Notes: generated by a model from the letters alone, not told the origin. A stretch of 64,000 nucleotides of DNA from Salinibaculum litoreum (GCA_009789175.1 CP046866.1:372001-436000); one strand, 5' to 3'; shown: positions 36,960 through 45,097, counted from the first letter of the stretch. Made by a program: numbers and translations.

Positions 36960-38708
36960 ATGAGTTGGGTCGAACCGCCCGGACACCTCGGCGGCCTCGA
37001 CCTCTCCGACAGATGTAACACTCCCGTCCTTGCGGACCTCCTGGAAGAGCGCGACCTGCTCGGCTACGGTCCGCTCGTCGACGGAACACTGACCGAGCGC
37101 GATACCGACCGCGTGCGGATAGCGAAGTTCATCGCCTCGAAACCGGAAGGTACGCCGCTCACACACGTCGTTTCGTATGCCCTGAAAGGCGTCTCGCCGG
37201 AGACGTGCGAACGCGTCGATGGCTCGGACCCGGACTACCAGTTTGCATACCGCTTCGTCGACGACCTCGCTGAGCCAGATGAGCCGTACGTCCGGAAATC
37301 GGAGCAGTCAGGCGTGCTTTTCGTGACCCCCACGGTTCGCCTTCTTGACTTGATTACAGAAGGCATTACTCAAACGGCAGACTCGGAGGGACTCACTTAC
37401 GACCGTGAGTTCCTCCGGAACTACCTCGCTCGCGTCGACTCTGTAGACGATGACCTGCGCGAGTTGCTCGAAGACGATTTTACATCCTACCTGAACCGCA
37501 TCGAAGACTACCGCCTGCTGTTCGATGTAGTGATGGTCGACCGGCGCGGCGGCCAGTCTAGGCGTCGGATGACGAAGAAGTACAAGACCCGGTTCAACGA
37601 CGAAGGACGTGTCTCGAAGCAGTTTGCCCGATTCAACGACGCACTGGAACACGGCTACGAGAACGCGGACAACGCCGTGCTGGCGACGTTCACAACGGAC
37701 CCCAAGCAACAGGACTCGCTGCTGGACGGAATCGAGTCCATAAACGAGAATTTCAATCGATTGTTGTCGTATCTTGCGTCGGACCCGTCGACGAAGAGCG
37801 ACACACGGACGGAAGGCACGGTCGGTTGGCGGCCCGACCTCGACGGCGACGTGACCGGACGACCGCGTGAGCGATTGGACTACATCAAGGCGCTGGAGTT
37901 TTCGGAGAAGGGCTACCCCCACCTGCACGTGCTGTTCTTCGACGTGCCTACCCGCGACGAGGACGGAATGCCGTGGCTCTGCGACAAGCCAGAGCTGGCA
38001 CAGAAGTGGTCCGACTACGGCCAGGGTGAGATTGTGGATACGTACCCGCTGGTCTACCGTGACGACCTAGACGACCTTGACCCCGAATTCCAGAGCGACG
38101 AAGGATTCGTCGACTGGTACCGCTTCGGTGACCACGACCACGGTGAAGCCTGGGTCCGCAACCGGGCCCGCGCACACGAGCTAATCGAGTTCGACGACGA
38201 CGGCCACGAGATGGAGTCAACCGCTGGCGCGTATCTCGGCAAATACCTGAGCGCGACGTTCGGCTCGCTGCTCGACGCTACGGAGTCGTTCACAGAGGCA
38301 GACGACCAAGACCGAGAGTCGTACGCTGACAAAGCCGCGACGTGGAAACTGGCGCTGTACTGGGTATCGAATCGTCGTTTCTGGTCCTGTTCGCAGTCGA
38401 TAACTGAGGGTATTGACCCGCATGACCACACGCAAGACCCCGACGTTCGGCAAGTCGTTCGGCAGTGGTCACTCGACTCCGTTCGGGCTGCCTGTGAATC
38501 GTCGATACGTGACCACCTTGCTCGCCGTTCATGGGACGACATCGACGACCTCAACGCCGCAATGGAACGTGCTATCTCAAATGTTGAACAGCCAGAAGTG
38601 CGCTCTACGTTACCTGGTGAGGCCCTATTCCAGTGTGTTGTGGACTACCGGGGTACATTTGCGTATTGGGACCTGCCAGCTACTGAAGCCAAACGGTTGT
38701 CCGGATAG
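36960..38708 (+). CDS. Rolling-circle replication initiator (HUH endonuclease)
   Basis: The 582-residue protein has the three RCR motifs in order: motif 1 LATFTTDP (near 240), motif 2 HUH as YPHLHVLFFD (near 319), and motif 3 YLGKYLS (near 425) with two candidate nicking tyrosines separated by three residues. This would nick the plus-strand origin of a circular replicon. It resembles Rep proteins of haloarchaeal small plasmids and alphapleolipoviruses. The region before motif 1 is unassigned. No helicase domain is seen. Its downstream neighbourhood is AT-rich. Confidence 0.78.
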   Translation: MSWVEPPGHLGGLDLSDRCNTPVLADLLEERDLLGYGPLVDGTLTERDTDRVRIAKFIASKPEGTPLTHVVSYALKGVSPETCERVDGSDPDYQFAYRFVDDLAEPDEPYVRKSEQSGVLFVTPTVRLLDLITEGITQTADSEGLTYDREFLRNYLARVDSVDDDLRELLEDDFTSYLNRIEDYRLLFDVVMVDRRGGQSRRRMTKKYKTRFNDEGRVSKQFARFNDALEHGYENADNAVLATFTTDPKQQDSLLDGIESINENFNRLLSYLASDPSTKSDTRTEGTVGWRPDLDGDVTGRPRERLDYIKALEFSEKGYPHLHVLFFDVPTRDEDGMPWLCDKPELAQKWSDYGQGEIVDTYPLVYRDDLDDLDPEFQSDEGFVDWYRFGDHDHGEAWVRNRARAHELIEFDDDGHEMESTAGAYLGKYLSATFGSLLDATESFTEADDQDRESYADKAATWKLALYWVSNRRFWSCSQSITEGIDPHDHTQDPDVRQVVRQWSLDSVRAACESSIRDHLARRSWDDIDDLNAAMERAISNVEQPEVRSTLPGEALFQCVVDYRGTFAYWDLPATEAKRLSG

Positions 38709-38715
38709 TAATAGT

Positions 38716-39238
38716 TTAGTCTATATATTTCTCTAAACCTGCGTGTGATAGTAACTTTTCTTCGTCAGTGTTTGCTATCCAAATGAAAAAACCTCTGTCG
38801 ACAATGCTCAAGATGTTGTTTGTCTCATTATAACCTAATATGAATGGCTTTATTTCTAAGTTTGACTGGAGGGAGCCGATAGATTGCAAGGATTGAGTTA
38901 AGTTACCAGGGTTCAGACTCTTACCCTGTGGGTGCTGACTCTCTATTTGTTCTCTGAGATACCCGTATTCAAGACCTTGGTCGAGCTTCTCTGTATTGCA
39001 GGTTAATATCGGATACAGCAGCCATCTATACATTTCAAGTTCGGTGGACTGGAATCCTTCGGAGAACTCTCTTAGGAATGATCTGTATCTAGAGCTTCTG
39101 GACCTAATCACCTCATTGACAATCTCATATGGGTCTTGGTCTCGTCCTACTGATTCTATTTTTGTATTCTGAGTTTCATCTATCCCTGCATGCTCACATC
39201 CAACTCTAGCAGCTTCTTGTAATGCTCCGTTGAATGCT
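38716..39238 (-). pseudogene. C-terminal fragment of an AT-rich ATPase-type gene, cut by an IS
   Basis: The frame reads on the minus strand from about 39238 down to TAG/TAA near 38716 and contains NGALQEAARVGCEHAGI, GFQSTELEMYRWLLYP, NPGNLTQSLQSIGSLQS and RGFFIWIANTDEE. It has no start codon, opening instead directly at the IS5-like element. It would continue a P-loop ATPase like the fragment at 40307-41116 on the other side of the IS, and its base composition matches that fragment. The two pieces meet or overlap at a similar LQ(D/E)A stretch, so the junction is not a clean target duplication. Confidence 0.6.
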
Positions 39239-39295
39239 GACGCCCTCTGCGGATTGTATCGCTGATTTCAGGGGATTTGGACGCCGTCTGGTGGT

Positions 39296-40111
39296 ATGGG
39301 ACGGCTCAGGAACCTTACACAGGCATTTCACGAGTTTGCCACGACCCACGTAGAAGAGTCAGACGTACCCGCCGTCGCCGACGGCGACGACGGGTACGAT
39401 AAGGCCACGAAGATCGCGCTACTCTTGCTCAAAGAGGAGGTCAACAAACCGCTCCGGCAGTTCGAAGACTACCTGAACGAGATGCCGGGAATCCTCGACG
39501 TGTTTGACCTTGAGGAATCGCCTGACTTCACGTCGTTCAGCGTGTGGGACGGTGAATTTCCGATGCAAGAGTTGCGCCGCCTGCTCCGCCGGTCAGCGGA
39601 GCAGGCGGGGCTGTCGGGAACGGCGTCGATTGACGCCAGCGGCTTCCAGCGCGATCAAGCCAGCTCACACTACCGCAATCGTGTCGGCTACTCGTTCAAT
39701 GCCATGAAGACGACGCTGCTCGTCGACACGGAGTCACTGGCCATCATGGACGCTCATTTCACGACGAAGAAAGCCTATGACGGCCATATTGGGCTGCAGG
39801 TCTTTCGGCGAAACGCCGAAGACCTGCAGGCACTGCTGGCGGACAAGATGTACTCATGGAGCGAACTCAGGGAAGCTTGTCGTGATGCATCAACGCGTCC
39901 AGTGATCAAACACTGCGAGCAAAACGCGCTCAAGAAAGCTCACAACGCTCGAATTGACGACGATGTCTACAATCAGCGGTCAATGAGCGAGACGGTGTTT
40001 GCGATGTTGAAGGACGACGGCGACGAGATCCGCTCCCGGAGTTGGCACGGCCAATTCCGGGAGCTCACGCGCAAGTGCATCGTACATAACCTAACGCAGG
40101 CGGCGAGTTAG
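39296..40111 (+). CDS. IS5-family (ISH1-like) transposase
   Basis: The 271-residue DDE transposase shows the first catalytic Asp in SIDASGFQRDQ, the second in ALLADKMYSW and the Glu in NQRSMSETVFAMLK. It ends with a basic KCIVHNLTQAAS helix. Length fits ISH1-type halobacterial transposases. Its stop lies in a strong stem-loop. The catalytic residues look intact, so the IS may be active. Confidence 0.88.
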   Translation: MGRLRNLTQAFHEFATTHVEESDVPAVADGDDGYDKATKIALLLLKEEVNKPLRQFEDYLNEMPGILDVFDLEESPDFTSFSVWDGEFPMQELRRLLRRSAEQAGLSGTASIDASGFQRDQASSHYRNRVGYSFNAMKTTLLVDTESLAIMDAHFTTKKAYDGHIGLQVFRRNAEDLQALLADKMYSWSELREACRDASTRPVIKHCEQNALKKAHNARIDDDVYNQRSMSETVFAMLKDDGDEIRSRSWHGQFRELTRKCIVHNLTQAAS

Positions 40112-40125
40112 AGCTCGCCGCCTGC
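40096..40125. terminator. Strong stem-loop at the transposase stop codon
   Basis: Arms GCAGGCGGCGAG (40096-40107) and CTCGCCGCCTGC (40114-40125) pair perfectly over 12 bp with a 6-nt loop TTAGAG that contains part of the stop codon. It could stop transcription entering or leaving the IS, or limit read-through translation. No T-tract follows, so a classical terminator is not proven. Confidence 0.45.
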
Positions 40126-40158
40126 TCCCCTTCTCTGGACGTATCGAGGAGAGGCGTC

Positions 40159-40306
40159 GCCATCGTCCACCTCATACTTCGTGCGGTATCTTGTGAAACT
40201 GATGTTTTGGTCACCGCACAAGGCGGCTGAAATTGAATCGTCCGGTCTAAGAATCCGCTGAGAGAGCACCGCTACTGGTGGAAAGCTGAATATCATTATT
40301 CCAATA
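40159..40306. other. Spacer between the IS and the ATPase fragment
   Basis: A minus-strand frame of 71 codons starts inside the ATPase fragment (40323) and runs into the IS end. It has no recognised family and overlaps both neighbours. It may be scrambled remnant sequence from the insertion event. Nothing else is seen here. Confidence 0.3.
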
Positions 40307-41116
40307 CTAGCGCCGTCTTCCATTCAACAGTGCATCTTGTAAAATAGAGACGCTACCGTAACAATTTTGCATAATCATGTATTTGAAATTTTCATCAAAT
40401 TCTATATTCATCAACTCTTCTCCCTCCTCAATCACTTGCTGTAGGTCATCTCTTTTCCATTCGTCAACGTCTACCGACAAGACTCGACCCCTTAGATCTC
40501 CATTGTACAATATCAAGCGGTTCTCCTCAAGCCAGACCCCTACGATAATGAACTTGACATCAGACTTTTCATGGAAGGCTTACAGGGCAATTGAAAAGTC
40601 TTTTTGAACTTCCTGCGGCAAATAATGAAAATCCTCTAGTGTAATGTGCTTATCAAATCCAATCTCAGACAGTGCTCGAATGATATCATTGACGTTCTCA
40701 GGGTCTAGCTCTAAAGTCTCCTCTTCTGTCTCTGTGGTCTCGGTTTCTGAAACCTCACTTCCGATATTTATTACTTTGCTAATCCCTGCTTTTATTTTCT
40801 GTGTTCCGGATACTGTTGTTGTCTCAGTTGCAGTTACTGTAAAGCCAGCCTCCTTCAAAATCGTTGTATGTATGTCGGCAATATCCCACTTGTTGCTACA
40901 CTGAATGACAACTTGGTCCTCTTCGTCTATGTGCTTTTTTCTCAAGCAGGTTTTCCCTTGTTTTGACCCACCAAATATCACCAAGTGCTTATCTCTGTTT
41001 AGATAAGAATTCAGCTTATCATCAACATAACTTCGTTCAACGTAGTTTTCTGGAATGTCGCCAGTTATATCATATACTTCTTCGACTAGTTTGCCTTCAC
41101 GACTCATAGAATCCAT
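40307..41116 (-). pseudogene. N-terminal fragment of an AT-rich P-loop ATPase gene with a nonsense codon
   Basis: The frame starts near 41116 (MDSMSREGKL) or 41107. It holds a Walker A GGSKQGKT (around residue 50) and a Walker B-like ITLEDFHYLP, then an in-frame TAA at 40580-40582 where a Lys codon is expected (reading SIAL-stop-AFHEKSD). It resumes in the same frame with EENRLILYNGDLRGRV and GSVSILQDALLNG and ends at TAG 40307. The part beyond is separated by an IS from a likely C-terminal fragment at 38716-39238. It looks like a decayed STAND/AAA-type ATPase, possibly a defence gene; that role is a guess. Confidence 0.6.
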
Positions 41117-41256
41117 ATACAAGACAAGTTACAAAAACCTAATTGATTTCGGGAAGAGTAACGCGACATCAAATCTTGTCTGTGGGTAATTCATCACCAA
41201 CGATACTTGTCTGAATATCCACTTGAGAACTGAATCTATGTTGGGAGCAATGGTAC

Positions 41257-41385
41257 CTATTCGTCAGCGGATTCTTGAAGCAACTCCTGAATAACGTCGT
41301 CGAAGGTATCGCCTGGCCCCTTTTGCCGGTTTAGCTGCTTCCAGGTCTCCTCGCTCACCTGAATCGTCGTCGTCTCGTCATCCAT
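41257..41385 (-). CDS. Small antitoxin-like ribbon-helix-helix protein
   Basis: The 42-residue protein reads DDETTTIQVSEETWKQLNRQ followed by GPGDTFDDVIQELL. It is a VapB-like (DUF7557-like) ribbon-helix-helix or DNA-binding antitoxin fold. It starts at ATG 41385; the longer frame adds non-family residues. There is no toxin gene beside it. It is divergent from the integrase and may regulate it through the palindrome at 41472. Confidence 0.6.
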   Translation of the reverse strand: MDDETTTIQVSEETWKQLNRQKGPGDTFDDVIQELLQESADE

Positions 41386-41471
41386 ACAACCGGTATGAGT
41401 ACGAGTAGGTATAATCTTGGCTCCTTTATCATTTCTATAATAATACAGAACCATAGTATTATAACACTTCG

Positions 41472-41485
41472 CTATAGTACTATAG
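41472..41485. promoter_or_regulatory. 14-bp palindrome between the RHH gene and integrase
   Basis: CTATAGTACTATAG is a perfect inverted repeat in the divergent spacer, with a related half-site ATAGTATTATA at 41453-41463. It is a plausible operator for the adjacent RHH protein or for excision control. It is also AT-rich enough to overlap promoter elements. Confidence 0.45.
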
Positions 41486-41629
41486 CCGATGGCGTGGCAG
41501 AGAAAACAGAAATTATTGCTGCTAATCCGGGGCCGTATCGTGTATCGGTCGTATATGGGCGCTTCCTCCGAGTGGTAGAATGTCATGATGACCGCCCTCT
41601 TTGAGCGACGGACTACGAGGTGAGCGTCG

Positions 41630-42649
41630 ATGGGTAACGACCTCGAATCGCTGGCCCCGCAGGAAGCAGTCGACCTCTACATGGACCACCGGGAGCCGGA
41701 ACTGAGCGAAAAGACGCTTGAGAACCACCGCTACCGGCTTAAGATGTTCGTCGAGTGGTGCGAGCGTGAGAGCATCTACAACCTGAATGACCTCAGTGGT
41801 CGTGACCTCCATCGGTACCGCGTCTGGCGACACAAGGACATCAACACGGTGACGCTCCGTGGCCAGCTCGCTACGCTGCGCGTGTTCCTTGAGTTCTGCG
41901 CCGACATCGACGGTGTAGAACCTGGACTGCGTGAGAAGGTGAAGCTGCCCAATGTCGAACCGGACGAAGAAGCCCGCGACCGGCTGCTCGACGACGACCG
42001 CGCCGCCAAGCTCCTGCAGTACCTGGAGACATACCGGCGCGCCAGTCGAGAACACGTCATTATCGCCGTGCTGTGGCACACTGGTATCCGGCTCGGTAGC
42101 CTCCGTGCGCTTGACCTGGATGACTACGAGAGTGACGGCGACGAATCCAGCATCTGGATTCGGCACCGACCGGAGAGCGGAACACCGCTGAAGAACGGCA
42201 ACGCCGCTGAACGGCCTATCTCACTGGACGAGAAGTACGCTGACATCCTCGACGACTACATTCGGCTTCACCGCCCGAACGTTGAGGACGACTACGGTCG
42301 CCGGCCACTGCTTGCCAGTGAACAGGGTCGTCTCAGCGACACACAGATTCGCGCCGACGTGTATCAGGTTACCCAGCCCTGCGTGCTCAGTGACTGCCCA
42401 CACGACCGCGACATCGAGTCCTGCGAGTACCGCTCGTATGGTCACTACTCGGAGTGCCCATCGAGTCTGTCGCCACACTCGATACGGCGAGGTTCGCTGA
42501 CCCACCAGCTCCGTGAAGGCGTTCCCGAGGAGATTGTCAGCGGCCGCTGTAACGTATCCCGAGACGTGCTGGACCAGCACTACGACCGGCGAACTGACCG
42601 CGAGAAGATGGAACAACGCCGAGAGTTCATCGAGAAATTAGACCTGTAA
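41630..42649 (+). CDS. Tyrosine integrase of the element (SNJ2-type candidate)
   Basis: The 339-residue protein has an N-terminal SAM-like domain and a C-terminal catalytic domain. Arg lies in WHTGIRLGSLRA (near 152), HxxR in HSIRRGSLTH (near 283) and Tyr in VLDQHYDRRT (near 317), with a Cys-rich insertion (CVLSDCPHDRDIESCEY) typical of haloarchaeal pleolipovirus/plasmid integrases. It lies 71 bases from the tRNA-Ala 3' end and points toward it, as expected for a site-specific integrase using that tRNA as attB. Confidence 0.9.
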   Translation: MGNDLESLAPQEAVDLYMDHREPELSEKTLENHRYRLKMFVEWCERESIYNLNDLSGRDLHRYRVWRHKDINTVTLRGQLATLRVFLEFCADIDGVEPGLREKVKLPNVEPDEEARDRLLDDDRAAKLLQYLETYRRASREHVIIAVLWHTGIRLGSLRALDLDDYESDGDESSIWIRHRPESGTPLKNGNAAERPISLDEKYADILDDYIRLHRPNVEDDYGRRPLLASEQGRLSDTQIRADVYQVTQPCVLSDCPHDRDIESCEYRSYGHYSECPSSLSPHSIRRGSLTHQLREGVPEEIVSGRCNVSRDVLDQHYDRRTDREKMEQRREFIEKLDL

Positions 42650-42720
42650 CGCATGAACGCACATTACGACCTCAGAGTCGAGAAGAACAGTGGAAACGCA
42701 AGCAGAGAGTTTAATTCGTA

Positions 42721-42733
42721 TGGACTCGCCGGG
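42721..42733 (+). repeat. Right attachment site (attR) within the tRNA-Ala 3' end
   Basis: TGGACTCGCCGGG here is the tRNA-Ala 3' end and matches the copy at 35973-35985 exactly over 13 bp, in the same orientation. This is the expected product of integrase-mediated recombination at a tRNA 3' end. Confidence 0.75.
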
Positions 42734-42792
42734 ATTTGAACCCGGGGCCTTCCCCGTGCCAGGGGGATGATCTACCGCTGATCTACGAGCCC
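42721..42792 (-). tRNA. tRNA-Ala (anticodon GGC)
   Basis: Read on the minus strand, the cloverleaf is complete. The acceptor GGGCTCG pairs with CGAGTCC (one G-U pair) with discriminator A. There is a D arm, an anticodon stem TCCCC/GGGGA with loop CTGGCAC (anticodon GGC), and a T arm CCGGG/CCCGG with loop TTCAAAT. CCA is not encoded. Its 3' end is the attachment site of the integrated element, which leaves the gene intact. Confidence 0.97.
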
Positions 42793-42884
42793 GCGACGAC
42801 TGTCGATTGCCAGTGTTCTTTATTAAACCCATCGGAAGCCAACCGCCGTCGATGTGAGGTACCGCATGCCGTGGTGTACCCGAA

Positions 42885-42971
42885 TCGGCCACAAGGACTA
42901 ATATTCTCGAAATACGGCCACAAGCTCTAATACCGTTGAAAATCGGCCACAAACGCTAATACCATCGAGCG
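42885..42971. repeat. Three 29-bp imperfect tandem repeats upstream of pilin cassette A
   Basis: Copies begin at 42885, 42914 and 42943, each exactly 29 bases apart, sharing (T/A)CGGCCACAA then CTAATA. They lie 98-184 bases before the first gene of pilin cassette A and may be regulator-binding sites or TATA-like repeats. The spacing and lack of unique spacers argue against CRISPR. Confidence 0.6.
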
Positions 42972-43068
42972 GTTTTGTCCGGAAGCGACACGGTGCCATC
43001 CGCTATCGCGACGTGTCTTCCCGCAACCAGCCGGATACAGCGCGACGATACACGATTACCGACAAGCA

Positions 43069-43614
43069 ATGAGGGGACAGACGACACTCGACTTCGCTAT
43101 CGGTATTAGTGTCTTCCTTGCCGTCATCCTGTTCGTGTTTACTTTCGTCCCGGGGCTGCTGGAACCCTTTGCCCTCAGCGGTGAGGCTGACACCGTCCGG
43201 GCCGACCAGCTGGCCGACCGGCTCGCCGAGGGTGAACTCGGCAATCCGCAGGAACCATACGTGCTGGACCGTCACTGTACGGTTTCGTTTTTCGACAACT
43301 CCAGTTCCTCTCCCGACCGCTGTCGATACGAGGGCGATAACTGGCGAGACAGGCTGGATGTTCCTGACACGACGCGGGTCAACGTCACGCTCGAGCGAAA
43401 CGTTACGGTCGGGGCCGCAACCCCGGACACGCTATGCTGGGACGAATCGAACGACGATATCGTCACACAGTCCAACTGTAGCCCCTCTTCCGGTGATACG
43501 CGGCTTACTATCGGAGCGTCTCTGGATGACGCCGGTGACGATTCGACGATAACGGCCAGGCGCGTCGTCACAATGTACGGGGAAGACATGACTCTGAAGG
43601 TGGTCGTATGGTAG
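43069..43614 (+). CDS. Minor pilin-like protein, cassette A gene 1 (DUF7287-like)
   Basis: The 181-residue protein begins MRGQTTLDFAIGISVFLAVI, a short basic leader and hydrophobic segment like an archaeal class III (prepilin) signal, followed by an extracellular domain with paired cysteines. It is the first of five genes (43069-46291) with short overlaps. Its counterpart in cassette B is 53869-54297. Minor pilins of this type are thought to prime or cap type IV pilus assembly; the exact role here is unknown. Confidence 0.72.
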   Translation: MRGQTTLDFAIGISVFLAVILFVFTFVPGLLEPFALSGEADTVRADQLADRLAEGELGNPQEPYVLDRHCTVSFFDNSSSSPDRCRYEGDNWRDRLDVPDTTRVNVTLERNVTVGAATPDTLCWDESNDDIVTQSNCSPSSGDTRLTIGASLDDAGDDSTITARRVVTMYGEDMTLKVVVW

Positions 43615-44210
43615 GACAGCGCGGACAAGCGCACACGCTGGAAGCCGTCGTTGCAGCGCTGATGTTGCTGGTCAGCATCGGCATCGCACTCCAGATGACG
43701 GCCGTGACTCCGCTGTCAGCGAGTACGTCGAGCCAACACTTGGAAAACCAACTCGAAAAGACCGCCAATGGAGTCCTCGCCAGCAATGCCGAAACGGGCG
43801 GACTGAAAGACGCCGTCCTATACTGGAACACGAGTTCGGAGTCGTTTCACAACACCGCGGGTGACCGGGCATACTACACCGAGAAGCCGCCGGAGGACCT
43901 CTCGCTCGGCCGGACACTCAATCGGACGCTCGACGCACGAAACGTCGCGTACAACGTTTACATCTACTACAAGACCGAGGATGGGGACCGGGACCGCCAG
44001 CGGATGATATACCGGGGGGAGCCAAGCGAACACGCTGTGACAGCAACACACACGGTCACCGTAGTTGGTAGCGACCGCCTCCGCAAGGAACACCCCCAAA
44101 ACACTGGTGGACGTGTCGACCAGACGGACTTTTACCTCGATAACAGTACGTCGGGGACGGACGGCCTGTACAACCAGGTACGCGTGGAGGTGGTCGCGTG
44201 GCGAATCTAG
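43608..44210 (+). CDS. Minor pilin-like protein, cassette A gene 2 (DUF7288-like)
   Basis: The 200-residue protein has the segment RGQAHTLEAVVAALMLLVSIGI at the N-terminus and a soluble domain containing YNVYIYYKTEDGD. The cassette B counterpart (53273-53866) has the matching RGQAYTLEGLVAAVL and YNVFLVYQTGET. The start overlaps gene 1 by seven bases. The family match is recalled, not searched. Confidence 0.72.
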   Translation: MVGQRGQAHTLEAVVAALMLLVSIGIALQMTAVTPLSASTSSQHLENQLEKTANGVLASNAETGGLKDAVLYWNTSSESFHNTAGDRAYYTEKPPEDLSLGRTLNRTLDARNVAYNVYIYYKTEDGDRDRQRMIYRGEPSEHAVTATHTVTVVGSDRLRKEHPQNTGGRVDQTDFYLDNSTSGTDGLYNQVRVEVVAWRI

Positions 44211-45097
44211 GCGAGCGGGGACAGATAATCCTCGTCGCGGCGTTTGCCCTGGGGGTCATCTTCATCGCGCTTGCAGTCGTCGTCAACACGGCAATCTTCA
44301 CGGAGAACCTCGCGACCCGGACGGAGGCGACCGACGGGTCCGACGCGCTCGAGTCCAGACACGAGGTCGAACAGAGCGTCGGGGAGATACTGGTGACGGT
44401 CAACGAGGATGCGGACAACCCGTCTGTGGCCTTCAGGGAGAACGTCTCGGAACTGGACAACCAGAGCAGCTACTGGGAAGCGGGCAGCGGTCGCATCGTC
44501 TCGACTGAGGTGGTCGGTACGACGAACGGGCGGCGCTTCTATCAAGACACGGACGGGACCTTCGACGACGGCGGTGACGACTGGATAGTCGCCGAGTCCG
44601 TCGACCAGTCCCGGGCCATTCGGCTGAACATCACCAACGACCTCGCACTATCGGGCTCCGAGGACAGTGCGTTTAGACTCTCCCTGAATGATACCAGCGA
44701 CGACTACTGGAATATGACGGTCTATCGGTCGGGTGGGAATGTCGTCGTCTCCGTCGAGGAGGACGGTGGCAACACGGCGCAGTGCTCTACAACGACGGCC
44801 GAGCCACGCATCGACGTGACTGCGGGGACACTCGGTGGTGAACCGTGTACGGCCCTGCGCATCGACGGTGGGACCGAGATGCAGTATGGGACTGGTCTGG
44901 ACGACCGGTACGACATCGTCTTCTACAATGGAACTCAGATGGAGGGCACGTATGAGGGGGTCACCCAAGGCGGAGTGGTAAGCGTGAGTGCAAACGATGA
45001 GACAGCCCTCTACAGTAGCACGGTCAGGTACGTCTACGAGACGAGCGCGGTCAGATACGAGACGGACATCCGGGTCGCACCGGGGGAGCCAGCATGA
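44198..45097 (+). CDS. Minor pilin-like protein, cassette A gene 3 (DUF7261-like)
   Basis: The 299-residue protein begins at GTG 44198 with ERGQIILVAAFALGVIFIAL, then a large extracellular domain rich in Asn/Thr/Ser. It overlaps the end of gene 2 by 13 bases. Its paralogue in cassette B is 52314-53279, with RAQLLLVGSVLIAIAIVATV. Likely an extracellular pseudopilin. Confidence 0.7.
   Translation: MANLGERGQIILVAAFALGVIFIALAVVVNTAIFTENLATRTEATDGSDALESRHEVEQSVGEILVTVNEDADNPSVAFRENVSELDNQSSYWEAGSGRIVSTEVVGTTNGRRFYQDTDGTFDDGGDDWIVAESVDQSRAIRLNITNDLALSGSEDSAFRLSLNDTSDDYWNMTVYRSGGNVVVSVEEDGGNTAQCSTTTAEPRIDVTAGTLGGEPCTALRIDGGTEMQYGTGLDDRYDIVFYNGTQMEGTYEGVTQGGVVSVSANDETALYSSTVRYVYETSAVRYETDIRVAPGEPA

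Larger units (their letters stand above)
39239..40158 (+). mobile_element. IS5-family insertion sequence (approximate ends)
   Basis: The element carries one transposase gene and interrupts an ATPase-type gene on the opposite strand. The proposed ends use an imperfect inverted repeat, GACGCCCTCT at 39239-39248 against GACGCCTCTC read back from 40158. No clear target-site duplication was found, so the ends are uncertain by tens of bases. Confidence 0.5.
35973..42733. mobile_element. Integrated rolling-circle plasmid-like element in tRNA-Ala
   Basis: The element runs from attL (35973) to attR at the tRNA-Ala 3' end (42733). It holds an unknown Cys-rich protein, a HUH Rep, a broken AT-rich ATPase carrying an IS5-like insertion, an orphan RHH antitoxin-like gene and a tyrosine integrase beside the tRNA. 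A direct 13-bp repeat, the integrase next to the tRNA 3' end and a replication initiator together mark an integrative plasmid or virus derivative. No spike, VP4-like or NTPase genes of pleolipoviruses are seen. The tRNA gene itself is intact. Confidence 0.8.

Noticed and set aside
40108-40323. 71-codon minus-strand frame between the IS and the ATPase fragment
   Set aside because: It overlaps the IS end and the ATPase fragment and has no family I recognise. It is noted only as scrambled remnant sequence.
35973-42733. Pleolipovirus provirus
   Set aside because: Rep and integrase would fit, but I find no spike, membrane protein or VP4/VP8-like genes in the element. Plasmid-like element is the safer call.
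42885-42971. CRISPR-like array
   Set aside because: Three imperfect units with no unique spacers and a 29-base period that includes the whole unit are tandem repeats, not a CRISPR array, and no cas genes are present.
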